In this document: positions 19,003 through 27,562 of the stretch, piece by piece
Numbering within the stretch: the stretch's first letter is position 1
How the letters are laid out: every line of letters begins with the position of its first letter
Assembly: GCA_963663615.1 (NCBI GenBank)
Contig: OY760517.1
Span: forward strand, 62,001-126,000
DNA from: G963663615 sp963663615
Lineage (GTDB): Bacteria > Bacteroidota > Ignavibacteria > Ignavibacteriales > Melioribacteraceae
Direction: 5' to 3'
DNA length: 64,000 nt
The notes under the pieces: model-generated
What the model was told of the DNA's origin: nothing
The model's database searches: none
Seen by the model: only the letters and a program-made list of their open reading frames with translations
Translations under genes and position numbers: made by a program

Positions 19003-20241
19003 CTATTTTGCGTATAAGGATTCAACCAGGGTTATGCTGTTGGTTGAGTATTGTGAGGGACCTGATGAATAGGTTGCCGCTGCATCAAAATTTGAATCAT
19101 CACTAATTCGCTTAAATTTCCAGATAATTTCTTCGTTGGAGGTAAATCCATCTTTTTCAGGAGTAATTGAATCATCACCCCATGCTGCAATAGTTTGGTT
19201 ACCCGAGCCATTCCATACAACATAACCGGCACAAGCATCAACCCCGCTTGAATCATAAAACACTCCTATAAAATCGCCAGGCAAAAGTGGTTCACCATCT
19301 ATATTTGGGTTTGAGGAAAGAGGGATTGCAAATGTATGGTTTATTCCGGTGTTTCTGTATTCCCAAACAACGGGATCGGGATCAGGGGTTATTAAACTGG
19401 TTAACTGTACGTTGGCAAATGTGGACTGGTTTTCATTAATTACAACAACAATCGAGTCTTTTACAAAGTCGTTATGTTCGGCTATTAGGTAATAGTTGCC
19501 TTCCGGAATGTCAGAAATAATATAGTACCCATCAGCATTGGTTCGTGTTGTTTCGTAATTTATTGTAACTATTGCACCTTCTACCGGAAGTAGCGTATTT
19601 GCATTTTGAACATATCCATTAATAACACCAAATCCGCCGGTTTGGTTAAGCCAAAAATTTGCAATAGTTGTATCGCTTGCAATTGTTATTGCGTAAGAGG
19701 AAGTATCAAAACCCTCGGCACTTGCCATAATTGTATAAGTGCCAGTTGCAATACCGGAAATTGTATATTTACCTGCAACATCAGTGTAATAGCTTTTGTT
19801 ATCAGCATCAATTTTTGCCTGATAAATAAACTCGCCTGTTTTATCATTTCTTACATAACCGGTTACAATATAATTTCTAGAGGCTGGAGTTAATGAGAAG
19901 TTGGAAAAGGATGTATCGTTTTTATTAACATTTACGAGTGTAGTTTCGGGTATGTAACCCGATTTTAGTGCCGATACTTTTTGTTCGCCTTCCTCAACAT
20001 TCGCAATAATATAAATTCCGTTGGAATCGGTTTGTACAAGACTATCGTTAATAGTAATCGATACCCCTGAAATATTTTCAAGGGTAATCTTGTCTCTTGT
20101 TAGTCCTTTCACCAAACCAGTACCGGGAGGGTCTTCCGCTTCAATACTATTAAACTGGCAACCCGACAGATAAAAAATAACTGTAAGAAGTGCAAGGGCT
20201 GAAAATATCTTTGCAGTTTTATAAAATTTATCTGCCGGCAA
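19003..20241 (-). CDS. Lipoprotein with carboxypeptidase-regulatory-like repeats and a WGDD-type C-terminal domain
   Basis: The 412-residue protein has a lipobox (YLSGC, Cys28). Three or four CarboxypepD_reg-like units (residues 45-290) follow, each with a G.Y.I...P.G.Y pattern. The last 115 residues form a domain with IGVFYD, CAGYVVW and AAWGDD..T, which also occurs in the upstream gene of the operon. The start is TTG at 20241: an in-frame stop (that of the upstream gene) lies three codons before it, the signal peptide begins immediately, and AAGAG lies about 7 nt upstream. It is probably translationally coupled to the preceding gene. It probably sits on the cell surface or in the outer membrane; function unknown. 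Confidence 0.75.
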   Translation of the reverse strand: MPADKFYKTAKIFSALALLTVIFYLSGCQFNSIEAEDPPGTGLVKGLTRDKITLENISGVSITINDSLVQTDSNGIYIIANVEEGEQKVSALKSGYIPETTLVNVNKNDTSFSNFSLTPASRNYIVTGYVRNDKTGEFIYQAKIDADNKSYYTDVAGKYTISGIATGTYTIMASAEGFDTSSYAITIASDTTIANFWLNQTGGFGVINGYVQNANTLLPVEGAIVTINYETTRTNADGYYIISDIPEGNYYLIAEHNDFVKDSIVVVINENQSTFANVQLTSLITPDPDPVVWEYRNTGINHTFAIPLSSNPNIDGEPLLPGDFIGVFYDSSGVDACAGYVVWNGSGNQTIAAWGDDSITPEKDGFTSNEEIIWKFKRISDDSNFDAAATYSSGPSQYSTNSITLVESLYAK

Positions 20242-20250
20242 TTTAAACTC

Positions 20251-23200
20251 TTATTTAATTAAACTCATTTTCTTAACCATGTTAAACTCGCCAGCGTTCA
20301 ACTGGTAAATATAAACACCGGTTGCAAGTTGCGATGCATTAAACTTAACAGTATGGTAACCAGCCTGTTTAAACTCATCCATAACAATTTCAACTTGCTC
20401 ACCTAGCATATTGTAAATGGTTAGCTTAACATTGGAATCAGTTGGTAATGCAAACCTTATTGTGGTTGAAGGATTAAACGGATTAGGATAGTTTTGGCTT
20501 AATTCAAATTCAACCGGTATTACACTTTCGATATTTGCCGCACCTGTAATTACACTTGCTGCGTTAACAGCGTAGGTAGAACTACCTTGTCCAATTTTAA
20601 TATCTTTCAGTGTAATTACTTCATCAGTATCAGCTTTCCATACTTTTATATTATACTCATCACCTTCATCCATACCAAAATGATCACTAAGGGCAGATTT
20701 ACCCCAAACTGCAAAACCGGTATTGCCACCGGTATAAACGGCACTACCAACAATATTTTCGTATTTGTCAATGGCACAAATTTCATCACCCTCATTAAGC
20801 AATCCGTTTGTAACAGTTGCTGATATACTTATAACAGCACTGTTATCCGAATTTTGTTTTGCAACAAAATGTACGGGGGCTTTTACTTCGGAAATTTCCT
20901 GCTTGGATGCAGTTGTATTTGCCGGATATACAAGAGGATCGTTATCCGATGCACGGAGTAAATATGATTCGCCAGGTGTAAACTCGCCAATTGTATTTAT
21001 TGATTGTGCAGGCCAGTAAACATTTCCATCCTGGTCTTTTACAATTTCAACATTACTTAATATATTATTTAACGCCGATGTTACCGACATTGAGTTAGTA
21101 CGCAGGTATGGTATCATATTCCAGCCGGAGTTAACAGTTATTGGTGTATTCTGCGGAGTTATTTGTGTACCAACCAGGCGAAGGGTATCGGAAACCGAGC
21201 TACTGTTTATCATAATGGAGTAACCTTTCAGTTCGTCCCATGTATTAAGGTTGGCAAAAATAACCGGATTGGCTAAATCGGTTTTATCCGATACCCAGTA
21301 AACATTTCCGTCACCATCCTTAAGAATTTCGAAGTTAAGCGGATCGGGAGCCATACCCATATTTACACCGCCGTTAGCTACGGAAAGCGGAGGCGATAGC
21401 AAGTTGTTGCTGGCTGTTGTATCCCAGCTTAACGAATTATTCAAACCAAGGTCAACATACCCTGAAATGTAACTCCAGCCATCACGTAAAACTATATTCT
21501 GAACTATATCATCTTCAACAGGAATTGGATTGTCTTCGGTTGGTTCATAAACTATATACTCCAAACTAACAAGTGCGTTTACATTGTAGTTAACCGAGTT
21601 GGGTCTTGCTTCGGCAGTACGGTCAAAATCGGAAACAGGATAAATAGTTTCTTCCGGTTCGTCTGCTGACCAGGCTGCACGCCAAATTTTGAATATCAAA
21701 TCATCATCTTCTACAGGACCTTCAATAATTCCGTCTGTTGTAGGGTCATCACCCCAAACAGTTAATAGGAAAGGGTTCTCCACTAAGTCACTCCAACGTA
21801 TATATTGATAACCTGCACAAGTTGGTCCGTTAGTTGGATGTACGTAAAATGCTCCAACATAAATTTCTTCATCAGGGGATAACGTAATGGCACCGGAAGT
21901 ATCGTAAGCAAAAACATCGCTGGTTACGTTAATAGTCATGTTATGACCAGTTTGTTTGTTAACATACCACAAACCACCATCCTGTACAGGTGCAGTTAAT
22001 CGTATGCTGAAAAGATCACTATACGCGGTATCAAGTAAACCGTCAACATCATAAATTCTAATACGAGCACTTTGGTAGGCTGTGCTGTCGTTTGGAACAA
22101 ACCAGTTAAATTTGGCAAGAGTAGCATCAAGACTATCGGCATTATCAATTGGTTTGAAATACCAGTTGGCTGTATCGGCATCATCGCCATTTATACAATA
22201 TTCAATAGCAAGCTTAGTGTTCGCCGGACTAACCCATTTAATTTCCGTGGTTTCGTTACCGTAGGCAATATCTGCCGAATCAGGAGCAGTTACCATTATA
22301 CCGGGGGCAAAATCAACATTTACAATGTTTGATACAATTGTTTCATCGGGATATGAACGTACAACAATCTGATATGTTTCATCGGTTGTGGTAAAGGTGT
22401 AACTGCCCGAGTTACATACAATACCCGACTCGGATTGTAAAACACCACCAAGGTTATATACATAAACCTTAACCTGAGGTATAAAACCAGTACGTCCCCA
22501 TGTAACCGTTAGCTCCTGTCCTTCAGTAATATACTGGTTATCAACCGGATAGGTAATAGCAAGTGTTTTTGAAAGGAGTGGAGTTGTATTGGCAATGGAA
22601 CCGGTGAGTATCCAGTTGGTGAAATTGATAGAATTAGGATTAACAAAATAAACGTAATCGGAAATACAACAATCATTACCCCACCAGTTTCGAGTAAAAT
22701 CGGCTTCCGGGTCTGCACCTGCGGTTGTGTAAGCTTGATAAGCAGTTGCAGTATCGTTATCATGAATATTTGAGTTACGGCAAATTACTTCAGGGCTGTT
22801 GGTTTCTGTAATACCGGTAAGAACAAGTACATCGGAGTCAAGTCTATCGGGGTATATTTGGTAGCCGTAGCCATAGTTATTAACAGTTGAAATGTAATTG
22901 GCATTTGTATATGAAGCACCGGCAGAAATTATACCGCGTGATTCATTATAAGAAACTTCAGTCTGTTCAATCCACATACTACCACTTGAGTTTACAATAC
23001 CGTGGTAATCATTTGAAGTAACAAAACAATTGAATATTCGTGTAATGGTACCATCCAGATTAAAAATACCCGAACCAGTACAATCCTGAATAAGTGTATT
23101 CTGGATAATAGTATTACCCGCATCCGGACTATTATATATACCTGTTCCGGTAACGCCAGTAATTTCGCACCAGTTTACAGTAACATCATCAGCATAAATT

Positions 23201-23835
23201 TCTATACCGTTGTTTGTAGTCGAATCAATCACACAGTAGGTAATATTTGTGCCATCACGGTAAACAAGAATACCTGAATTATCAGCACTATCTATTGTTA
23301 AGCTTCCGAGGTTTACATCCGAACCGTTATCAAAATCCCGTACTATAACAGGATTAAGACCAATATTTTCGAAAGTACAGCATGAAATATCAACAGGTCT
23401 GCTTAGGTCGAACCCAATACGAGCGTAGTAAATATTTGCGTACTTAAGTCGGTCTTCGGGGTTGGTGGTGCCTTCCAGAACAATTCCGCCCCAGCGGTTA
23501 TTCTCTGCACCTGCAGGTACAGGACAAACAATTGGCTGGAATGTAACAGGGTTATCGGCTGTACCATTTAGTATTAATGTACCACCTTCCTTAACAACCA
23601 GTTTAAGATCGCCAATGTTATCGGCATTTAAATCTGCCCAGCAGAAATCAACATTAACACCAGCTTCAATAGTTAATGTACCGCCATTCTCAACGGTTAC
23701 AACAGTGTTAATAATTTGGTCAGCGTTCCATGTAACGGCTTCATCTATAATGGTAACAGATTGTGCGTTTAATAAGGTAGAAAGTAATATTGCAAATAAA
23801 ACAACGTAACCCTTAATGGTAACATTATTTTTCAT
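20251..23835 (-). CDS. Secreted parallel beta-helix protein with T9SS sorting domain
   Basis: The 1194-residue protein has a signal peptide ending LLNAQ. Residues about 45-420 form right-handed parallel beta-helix repeats (short N-G-I-x-I and D-N-x-G-I motifs, as in pectate-lyase-like or NosD/PbH1 proteins). Ig-like segments follow (420-620), then a domain with VGAFYVH, CAGYQYIRW and TVWGDDPTT (about 622-765). Next are two repeats of a GW..I.Y...VKD.DGNVYW type (about 780-970), a second, weaker WGDD-like domain, and the tail NYPNPFNPSTT...YNMLGEQVE...ATGVYIY. No catalytic residues can be assigned. It is probably surface-exposed. It precedes the TTG-started lipoprotein by 9 nt. Confidence 0.8.
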   Translation of the reverse strand: MKNNVTIKGYVVLFAILLSTLLNAQSVTIIDEAVTWNADQIINTVVTVENGGTLTIEAGVNVDFCWADLNADNIGDLKLVVKEGGTLILNGTADNPVTFQPIVCPVPAGAENNRWGGIVLEGTTNPEDRLKYANIYYARIGFDLSRPVDISCCTFENIGLNPVIVRDFDNGSDVNLGSLTIDSADNSGILVYRDGTNITYCVIDSTTNNGIEIYADDVTVNWCEITGVTGTGIYNSPDAGNTIIQNTLIQDCTGSGIFNLDGTITRIFNCFVTSNDYHGIVNSSGSMWIEQTEVSYNESRGIISAGASYTNANYISTVNNYGYGYQIYPDRLDSDVLVLTGITETNSPEVICRNSNIHDNDTATAYQAYTTAGADPEADFTRNWWGNDCCISDYVYFVNPNSINFTNWILTGSIANTTPLLSKTLAITYPVDNQYITEGQELTVTWGRTGFIPQVKVYVYNLGGVLQSESGIVCNSGSYTFTTTDETYQIVVRSYPDETIVSNIVNVDFAPGIMVTAPDSADIAYGNETTEIKWVSPANTKLAIEYCINGDDADTANWYFKPIDNADSLDATLAKFNWFVPNDSTAYQSARIRIYDVDGLLDTAYSDLFSIRLTAPVQDGGLWYVNKQTGHNMTINVTSDVFAYDTSGAITLSPDEEIYVGAFYVHPTNGPTCAGYQYIRWSDLVENPFLLTVWGDDPTTDGIIEGPVEDDDLIFKIWRAAWSADEPEETIYPVSDFDRTAEARPNSVNYNVNALVSLEYIVYEPTEDNPIPVEDDIVQNIVLRDGWSYISGYVDLGLNNSLSWDTTASNNLLSPPLSVANGGVNMGMAPDPLNFEILKDGDGNVYWVSDKTDLANPVIFANLNTWDELKGYSIMINSSSVSDTLRLVGTQITPQNTPITVNSGWNMIPYLRTNSMSVTSALNNILSNVEIVKDQDGNVYWPAQSINTIGEFTPGESYLLRASDNDPLVYPANTTASKQEISEVKAPVHFVAKQNSDNSAVISISATVTNGLLNEGDEICAIDKYENIVGSAVYTGGNTGFAVWGKSALSDHFGMDEGDEYNIKVWKADTDEVITLKDIKIGQGSSTYAVNAASVITGAANIESVIPVEFELSQNYPNPFNPSTTIRFALPTDSNVKLTIYNMLGEQVEIVMDEFKQAGYHTVKFNASQLATGVYIYQLNAGEFNMVKKMSLIK

Positions 23836-24189
23836 CTCAACTCCCGATGTTTTGATGCGTTATAATAATTATCCCTGTGTTAAAAAAATGTAGCAAAATG
23901 TGTGAAATTGCTCCATTTGGAAAATAAAGAATACCAATATCCAATATGCCAATTTTATTGTAAATATCAATCAAAAAAAAGCATTATAAACTTAAAATTT
24001 TAATACATTTGATTGATTGGCAGGGTGAAAACTATATTCATGATATAATTATTTAAACTATTTGTTGTAAATAAATCAACTAATGGAATGTAAATACCGA
24101 ATTCTTTACAGTAATTTTATTTGGCATAATAACATCTTTTTATTATATATGGCACCTTTGTAAAATGCTTATATAAATTAGGAAAAATT
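23836..24189. other. Divergent AT-rich intergenic region
   Basis: About 350 nt separate the beta-helix operon and the small + strand gene. It must hold promoters for both. TATAAT at about 24040 could be a -10 box, but no convincing upstream element or TAnnTTTG match stands out. I see no gene or strong hairpin here. Confidence 0.4.
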
Positions 24190-24516
24190 ATGACTGAAGA
24201 AATATTTATTAAACCTGAAGATGCCGATGGCTTAACTCTTGGGGATATCGTTGAAAAAGCAAACGCTATCCCTGAAATTAAAGTTGAAGTTTATAAAAAG
24301 GAAATTGAAAGCGGCACTAACGAATGTGTTAAAATTAACATGATATATGTTAAAAGAAACAATATGAAAAATTTCTTTCCAAAAAATGTTATGATTGACT
24401 GGGAAGGCTGGGAAAAAGCTCCGGCACCAAAAAGTATGATAAACGCACTAAATAACCGTATGGCATCTGTTTACCATAAAAACAGAAAAATTAACCGCGG
24501 TAGTAATGTTGCGTAA
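24190..24516 (+). CDS. Conserved-looking small protein of unknown function
   Basis: The protein has 108 residues, mixed charge, no signal peptide and no membrane segment. AGGA lies 7 nt before the ATG. The N-terminal half looks alpha/beta (LTLGDIVEKANAI..IKVEVYKKE), and the C-terminal 25 residues are basic (NNR...YHKNRKINRG), so nucleic-acid contact is possible. I do not recognise the family. It is followed directly by the 220-bp repeats, whose hairpin at 24552-24578 may serve as its terminator. Confidence 0.6.
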   Translation: MTEEIFIKPEDADGLTLGDIVEKANAIPEIKVEVYKKEIESGTNECVKINMIYVKRNNMKNFFPKNVMIDWEGWEKAPAPKSMINALNNRMASVYHKNRKINRGSNVA

Positions 24517-24535
24517 ATGTAATTTAGTTTTAATT

Positions 24536-24755
24536 ACCTCACCACCTAAATCCTCCTCTCCTAAAATGAGAGGAGGACTTGCTGTCCGATAACAGGAGTT
24601 TTTATTAGTTAATTATTAGAACCGGGATTTATGATTTGTTGACTATACGCTCCTACACCATTTAGTTTTTGTTGGCTTACCTGCAAATATTCTCTTTTTA
24701 ATGAAAACACACAATAAATCTTCGAAATTTTTAAAATTTCGGAGATTTTGTATCT
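24536..24755. repeat. 220-bp direct repeat, copy 1
   Basis: Copy 1 is highly similar to 24816-25035 over its whole length; the copies start 280 bp apart. The unit opens with a hairpin (TCCTCCTCTC / GAGAGGAGGA around CTAAAAT) and ends with a second inverted repeat of the form TCTTCGAAATT...AATTTCGGAGA. A minus-strand open frame in it differs by substitutions between copies and shows no independent coding evidence. It is probably a dispersed non-coding repeat of this genome. Confidence 0.85.
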
Positions 24756-24815
24756 ATTTGTTCTATTGAGATGCCAAGCATTATAGAATAAGTAGTACGG
24801 CAACTTAGTTTAAAG

Positions 24816-25035
24816 ACCTCACCACCTAAATCCTCCTCTCCTAAAATGAGAGGAGGACTTATTGTCCGATATCAGGAGTTTTTATTAGTTAATTATTAGA
24901 ACCGGGATTTATGACTTGTTGACAATACGCTCCAGCACCTTTTAGTTTTTGTTGGCTTACCTGCAAATATTCTCTTTTTAATGAAAACACACAATAAATC
25001 TCCGAAATTTTTAATATTTCGGAGATTTTGTATCT
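24816..25035. repeat. 220-bp direct repeat, copy 2
   Basis: Copy 2 has the same two hairpins as copy 1; its 3' inverted repeat (ATCTCCGAAATT / AATATTTCGGAGAT) is better paired. The two copies are separated by 60 bp of unrelated sequence. The region from 24517 to 25265 holds no gene I can support. Confidence 0.85.
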
Positions 25036-25265
25036 GGAGGGTTGCCAACCTATGGCTTTGAAATTGGATTGCAATGCTGCATTTAATTCCGTAAAAAAGT
25101 TGTATATTACTTTTTATAACTATTTAATTCAGTTTCTTCTTTTCTCCATCCCAAAAACTGCCCGGGAACAAAAAATTTAATTTTGCGTCTGTTTATATTG
25201 AATAAAGTAAGTTTTAAATTGTATATAGAATAACTGAACAATAAAATATTTACCGGAGGTAATAA

Positions 25266-25658
25266 ATGAGTAATTTCGAATTAGTAAAAGAATATCTTCA
25301 CGAGCTTGAATATGAAATTTTGCTTGAAGATGCCAATGAGGAAGTTGTTGTGGTTGCCAACCTTGATGCAGGTGTTACACGCATGGTTATAGATTGCGAA
25401 GACCCTATCCTTGTTATGGAACAGCACTTGTTTGATCTTAAAGCTGATAATGATAATATATTCAAAAGTTTGCTTATGAAGAACCGCGAAATTATTCACG
25501 GTGCATTTGCACTTGATGAAACAGGTACCAAGGTGATTTTCAGAGATACATTACAGCTTGAAAATCTTGATAAAAATGAACTTGAAGGTTCGCTTAATTC
25601 TCTTGCACTGCTTCTAAGCGAATACTCTGATGAAATAATTAAGTTTGCAAAATCGTAA
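25266..25658 (+). CDS. YbjN/type III chaperone-like small protein
   Basis: The 130-residue acidic protein has an alpha-beta-beta pattern (L.ELEYEILLEDANEEVVVVAN, then MVIDCEDPILVMEQHL) and a C-terminal helix pair. This resembles YbjN or CesT/Tir-chaperone-like folds; the assignment is by pattern and tentative. A strong site CGGAGG precedes the ATG by about 6 nt. It lies 17 nt upstream of the PspA-family gene and is almost certainly co-transcribed with it, suggesting a partner in membrane-stress response. Confidence 0.55.
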   Translation: MSNFELVKEYLHELEYEILLEDANEEVVVVANLDAGVTRMVIDCEDPILVMEQHLFDLKADNDNIFKSLLMKNREIIHGAFALDETGTKVIFRDTLQLENLDKNELEGSLNSLALLLSEYSDEIIKFAKS

Positions 25659-25675
25659 AATATTGAGGTGATAAA

Positions 25676-26389
25676 ATGGGATTATTTAATAGAATTTTCA
25701 AAATTGGACAAGCAGAAGCCCACGCTGTAGTTGATAAACTGGAAGACCCGATTAGAATGACAGAACAGGGTATCCGCGATCTTAAAAACGATCTTGATGG
25801 TTCGCTAAAATCATTTGCCGAAGTTAAAGCTATGGCAATAAGAGCCAAAAATGAAGTTAACGAACATAAAAATAAAGCTCAGGATTACGAGCAAAAAGCA
25901 ATGATGCTGCTTCAGAAAGCAGAAACCGGGCAGCTTGACGCAGCCGAAGCCGAAAGACTTGCCAGCGAAGCTCTTGTTAGAAAAGAAGAAGCTGTTAACG
26001 CTGCAGCTACTGCCGAAGCTAACCTTCGTAAATTCGATGGCAATATTGCTACTCTTGACCAGAATATTAAAAAACTTCGTTCAAATATTACGAGCTACGA
26101 AAACGAACTAAAAACTCTTAAAGCTCGTGCAAAGGTAAGTGCCGCTACCGAAAAGCTCAACAAGCAGATGAGTCAGATTGATAGTACAGGTACAGTATCA
26201 ATGCTTGAAAGAATGAAAGAAAAAGTTCAACAGCAGGAAGCACTTGCCGAAGCTTATGGAGATATTGCTGATGGCAATAAATCCGTTGATGACGAAATAA
26301 ATGCAGTTCTAAGCGACTCACCAAATACAAAAGCCAGCTCAGCCCTTGAAGAACTAAAGGCTAAAATGGCTAAAAACAAAACTGCATAA
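25676..26389 (+). CDS. pspA: PspA/IM30 family membrane-associated protein
   Basis: The 237-residue protein is almost entirely coiled coil. It starts MGLFNRIFKIGQAEAHAVVDKLEDP, as PspA/IM30 (Vipp1) proteins do: an amphipathic N-terminal helix followed by the DKLEDP..M..Q hairpin. Family members form rings or rods that bind and remodel the cytoplasmic membrane under stress. No PspF-type regulator is next to it. GAGGTG is placed 5-6 nt before the ATG, and a terminator follows the gene. Confidence 0.85.
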   Translation: MGLFNRIFKIGQAEAHAVVDKLEDPIRMTEQGIRDLKNDLDGSLKSFAEVKAMAIRAKNEVNEHKNKAQDYEQKAMMLLQKAETGQLDAAEAERLASEALVRKEEAVNAAATAEANLRKFDGNIATLDQNIKKLRSNITSYENELKTLKARAKVSAATEKLNKQMSQIDSTGTVSMLERMKEKVQQQEALAEAYGDIADGNKSVDDEINAVLSDSPNTKASSALEELKAKMAKNKTA

Positions 26390-26411
26390 CATAAATATTT
26401 ACCATCCGTAT

Positions 26412-26456
26412 GGGCGATTCACGTATATTTCGATTGCGGGGAATCGCCCGTTTTTT
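26412..26456 (+). terminator. Terminator of the YbjN-pspA operon
   Basis: A perfect 9-bp stem GGGCGATTC (26412-26420) / GAATCGCCC (26441-26449) is followed by GTTTTTTG. It lies 22 nt past the pspA stop codon and just before the hydrolase start. Confidence 0.85.
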
Positions 26457-26470
26457 GTTTAAAGGGTATT

Positions 26471-27289
26471 ATGACAAACTGGAAATTAAAGAACAGATTT
26501 AACTATGCCGGTCGTGTTGTACGGTGGGATTGCACAGGTGAAGGGCATCCTGTTGTGATTGCTCACGGTACACCCTGGTCGTCGTTTAATTTAAGGCATA
26601 TAATTAGTGGATTGGAGGATTCGTACAAGGTTTATTATTATGATTTGCTTGGGTATGGGCAATCAGATAAATCCGATAATGATGTATCGCTCGGCATCCA
26701 GAATGAAGTACTTGCAAGTTTAATTGAGCACTGGAATATTGAAAACCCAATAGTAATCGGACACGATTTTGGCGGTACAACAGTATTGCGGACACATCTT
26801 TTAAATGGTGTGCAGTACAAAAAACTTGTTGTAATTGATCCGGTTGCACTTTCACCATGGGGATCACCATTTTTTAAACATGTTAACAAATATGAAGAAG
26901 CATTTGCCGGTATGCCTGATTACATTCACGAGGCGGTTGTGGAAACCTACGTTAAAACTGCTGCTTATTCCGAATTAGGGATCGATACACTTGCCGGTAT
27001 TGTGAATCCGTGGAAAGGTACTATAGGAAAAGCCGCGTTTTACAGACAAATAGCACAGGCAGATTCAAAATTTACCGATGAAATTGAGCCATTGTATAGC
27101 GATATTAAAATACCAACACTTATACTGTGGGGTAAGGAAGATAATTGGATACCCGTGGAAAAGGGTGAGCAGCTTCATTGTTTAATACCTCACAGCAAGT
27201 TTGTGCAAATTGCAGAAAGCGGACATCTGGTAATTGAAGAAAAACCCCGCGAACTAATTAAGGAAATAAAGGCGTTTGTTAATCAGTAA
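26471..27289 (+). CDS. Alpha/beta hydrolase with aspartate nucleophile (haloalkane dehalogenase/epoxide hydrolase type)
   Basis: The 272-residue cytoplasmic enzyme has HGTPWSSF (oxyanion region, residues 32-39), nucleophile elbow GHDFGG with Asp99, a cap domain (about 135-205), Asp224 in WGKEDNWIP, and His252 in ESGHLV. An Asp in the elbow rather than Ser is the signature of haloalkane dehalogenases, fluoroacetate dehalogenases and epoxide hydrolases, which form an alkyl-enzyme ester. I cannot tell which substrate applies, and a plain dehalogenase label would be over-reading. It starts just after the pspA terminator and appears monocistronic. Confidence 0.8.
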   Translation: MTNWKLKNRFNYAGRVVRWDCTGEGHPVVIAHGTPWSSFNLRHIISGLEDSYKVYYYDLLGYGQSDKSDNDVSLGIQNEVLASLIEHWNIENPIVIGHDFGGTTVLRTHLLNGVQYKKLVVIDPVALSPWGSPFFKHVNKYEEAFAGMPDYIHEAVVETYVKTAAYSELGIDTLAGIVNPWKGTIGKAAFYRQIAQADSKFTDEIEPLYSDIKIPTLILWGKEDNWIPVEKGEQLHCLIPHSKFVQIAESGHLVIEEKPRELIKEIKAFVNQ

Positions 27290-27562
27290 TTAAGTTGACT
27301 AATTAAGTAAATTCTCCGGTATAAAGAGAGCTGTAAATTACTACTCATTCCTTATTCTACTCAAGAATAATCAATACGTTATAAACTAAACAATTGCATT
27401 ACCACGGTAGTGGTTTATTATGTGTATTGTTATAACCGCAATCAAAATTATTATCGTGTTAGCGACTGCTCCAATATTGAGGATATCTAAAATACAACTT
27501 GCTAAATAAAAACAGTTTAGTTATTTTAATATTAAAAGGACGTGGCAAATTTTGGAGGTAAA

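Noticed and set aside
24609..25074. Two similar 61-64-residue minus-strand frames with ISEILKIS...YCVFSLKREYLQV
   Set aside because: They coincide with the 220-bp repeats, have no clear ribosome-binding site and differ at both ends; a dispersed repeat is a better reading, though not fully excluded.
26471..27289. Firm haloalkane dehalogenase annotation
   Set aside because: The Asp nucleophile is shared by epoxide hydrolases and other hydrolases; the halide-binding Trp pair cannot be assigned with confidence.
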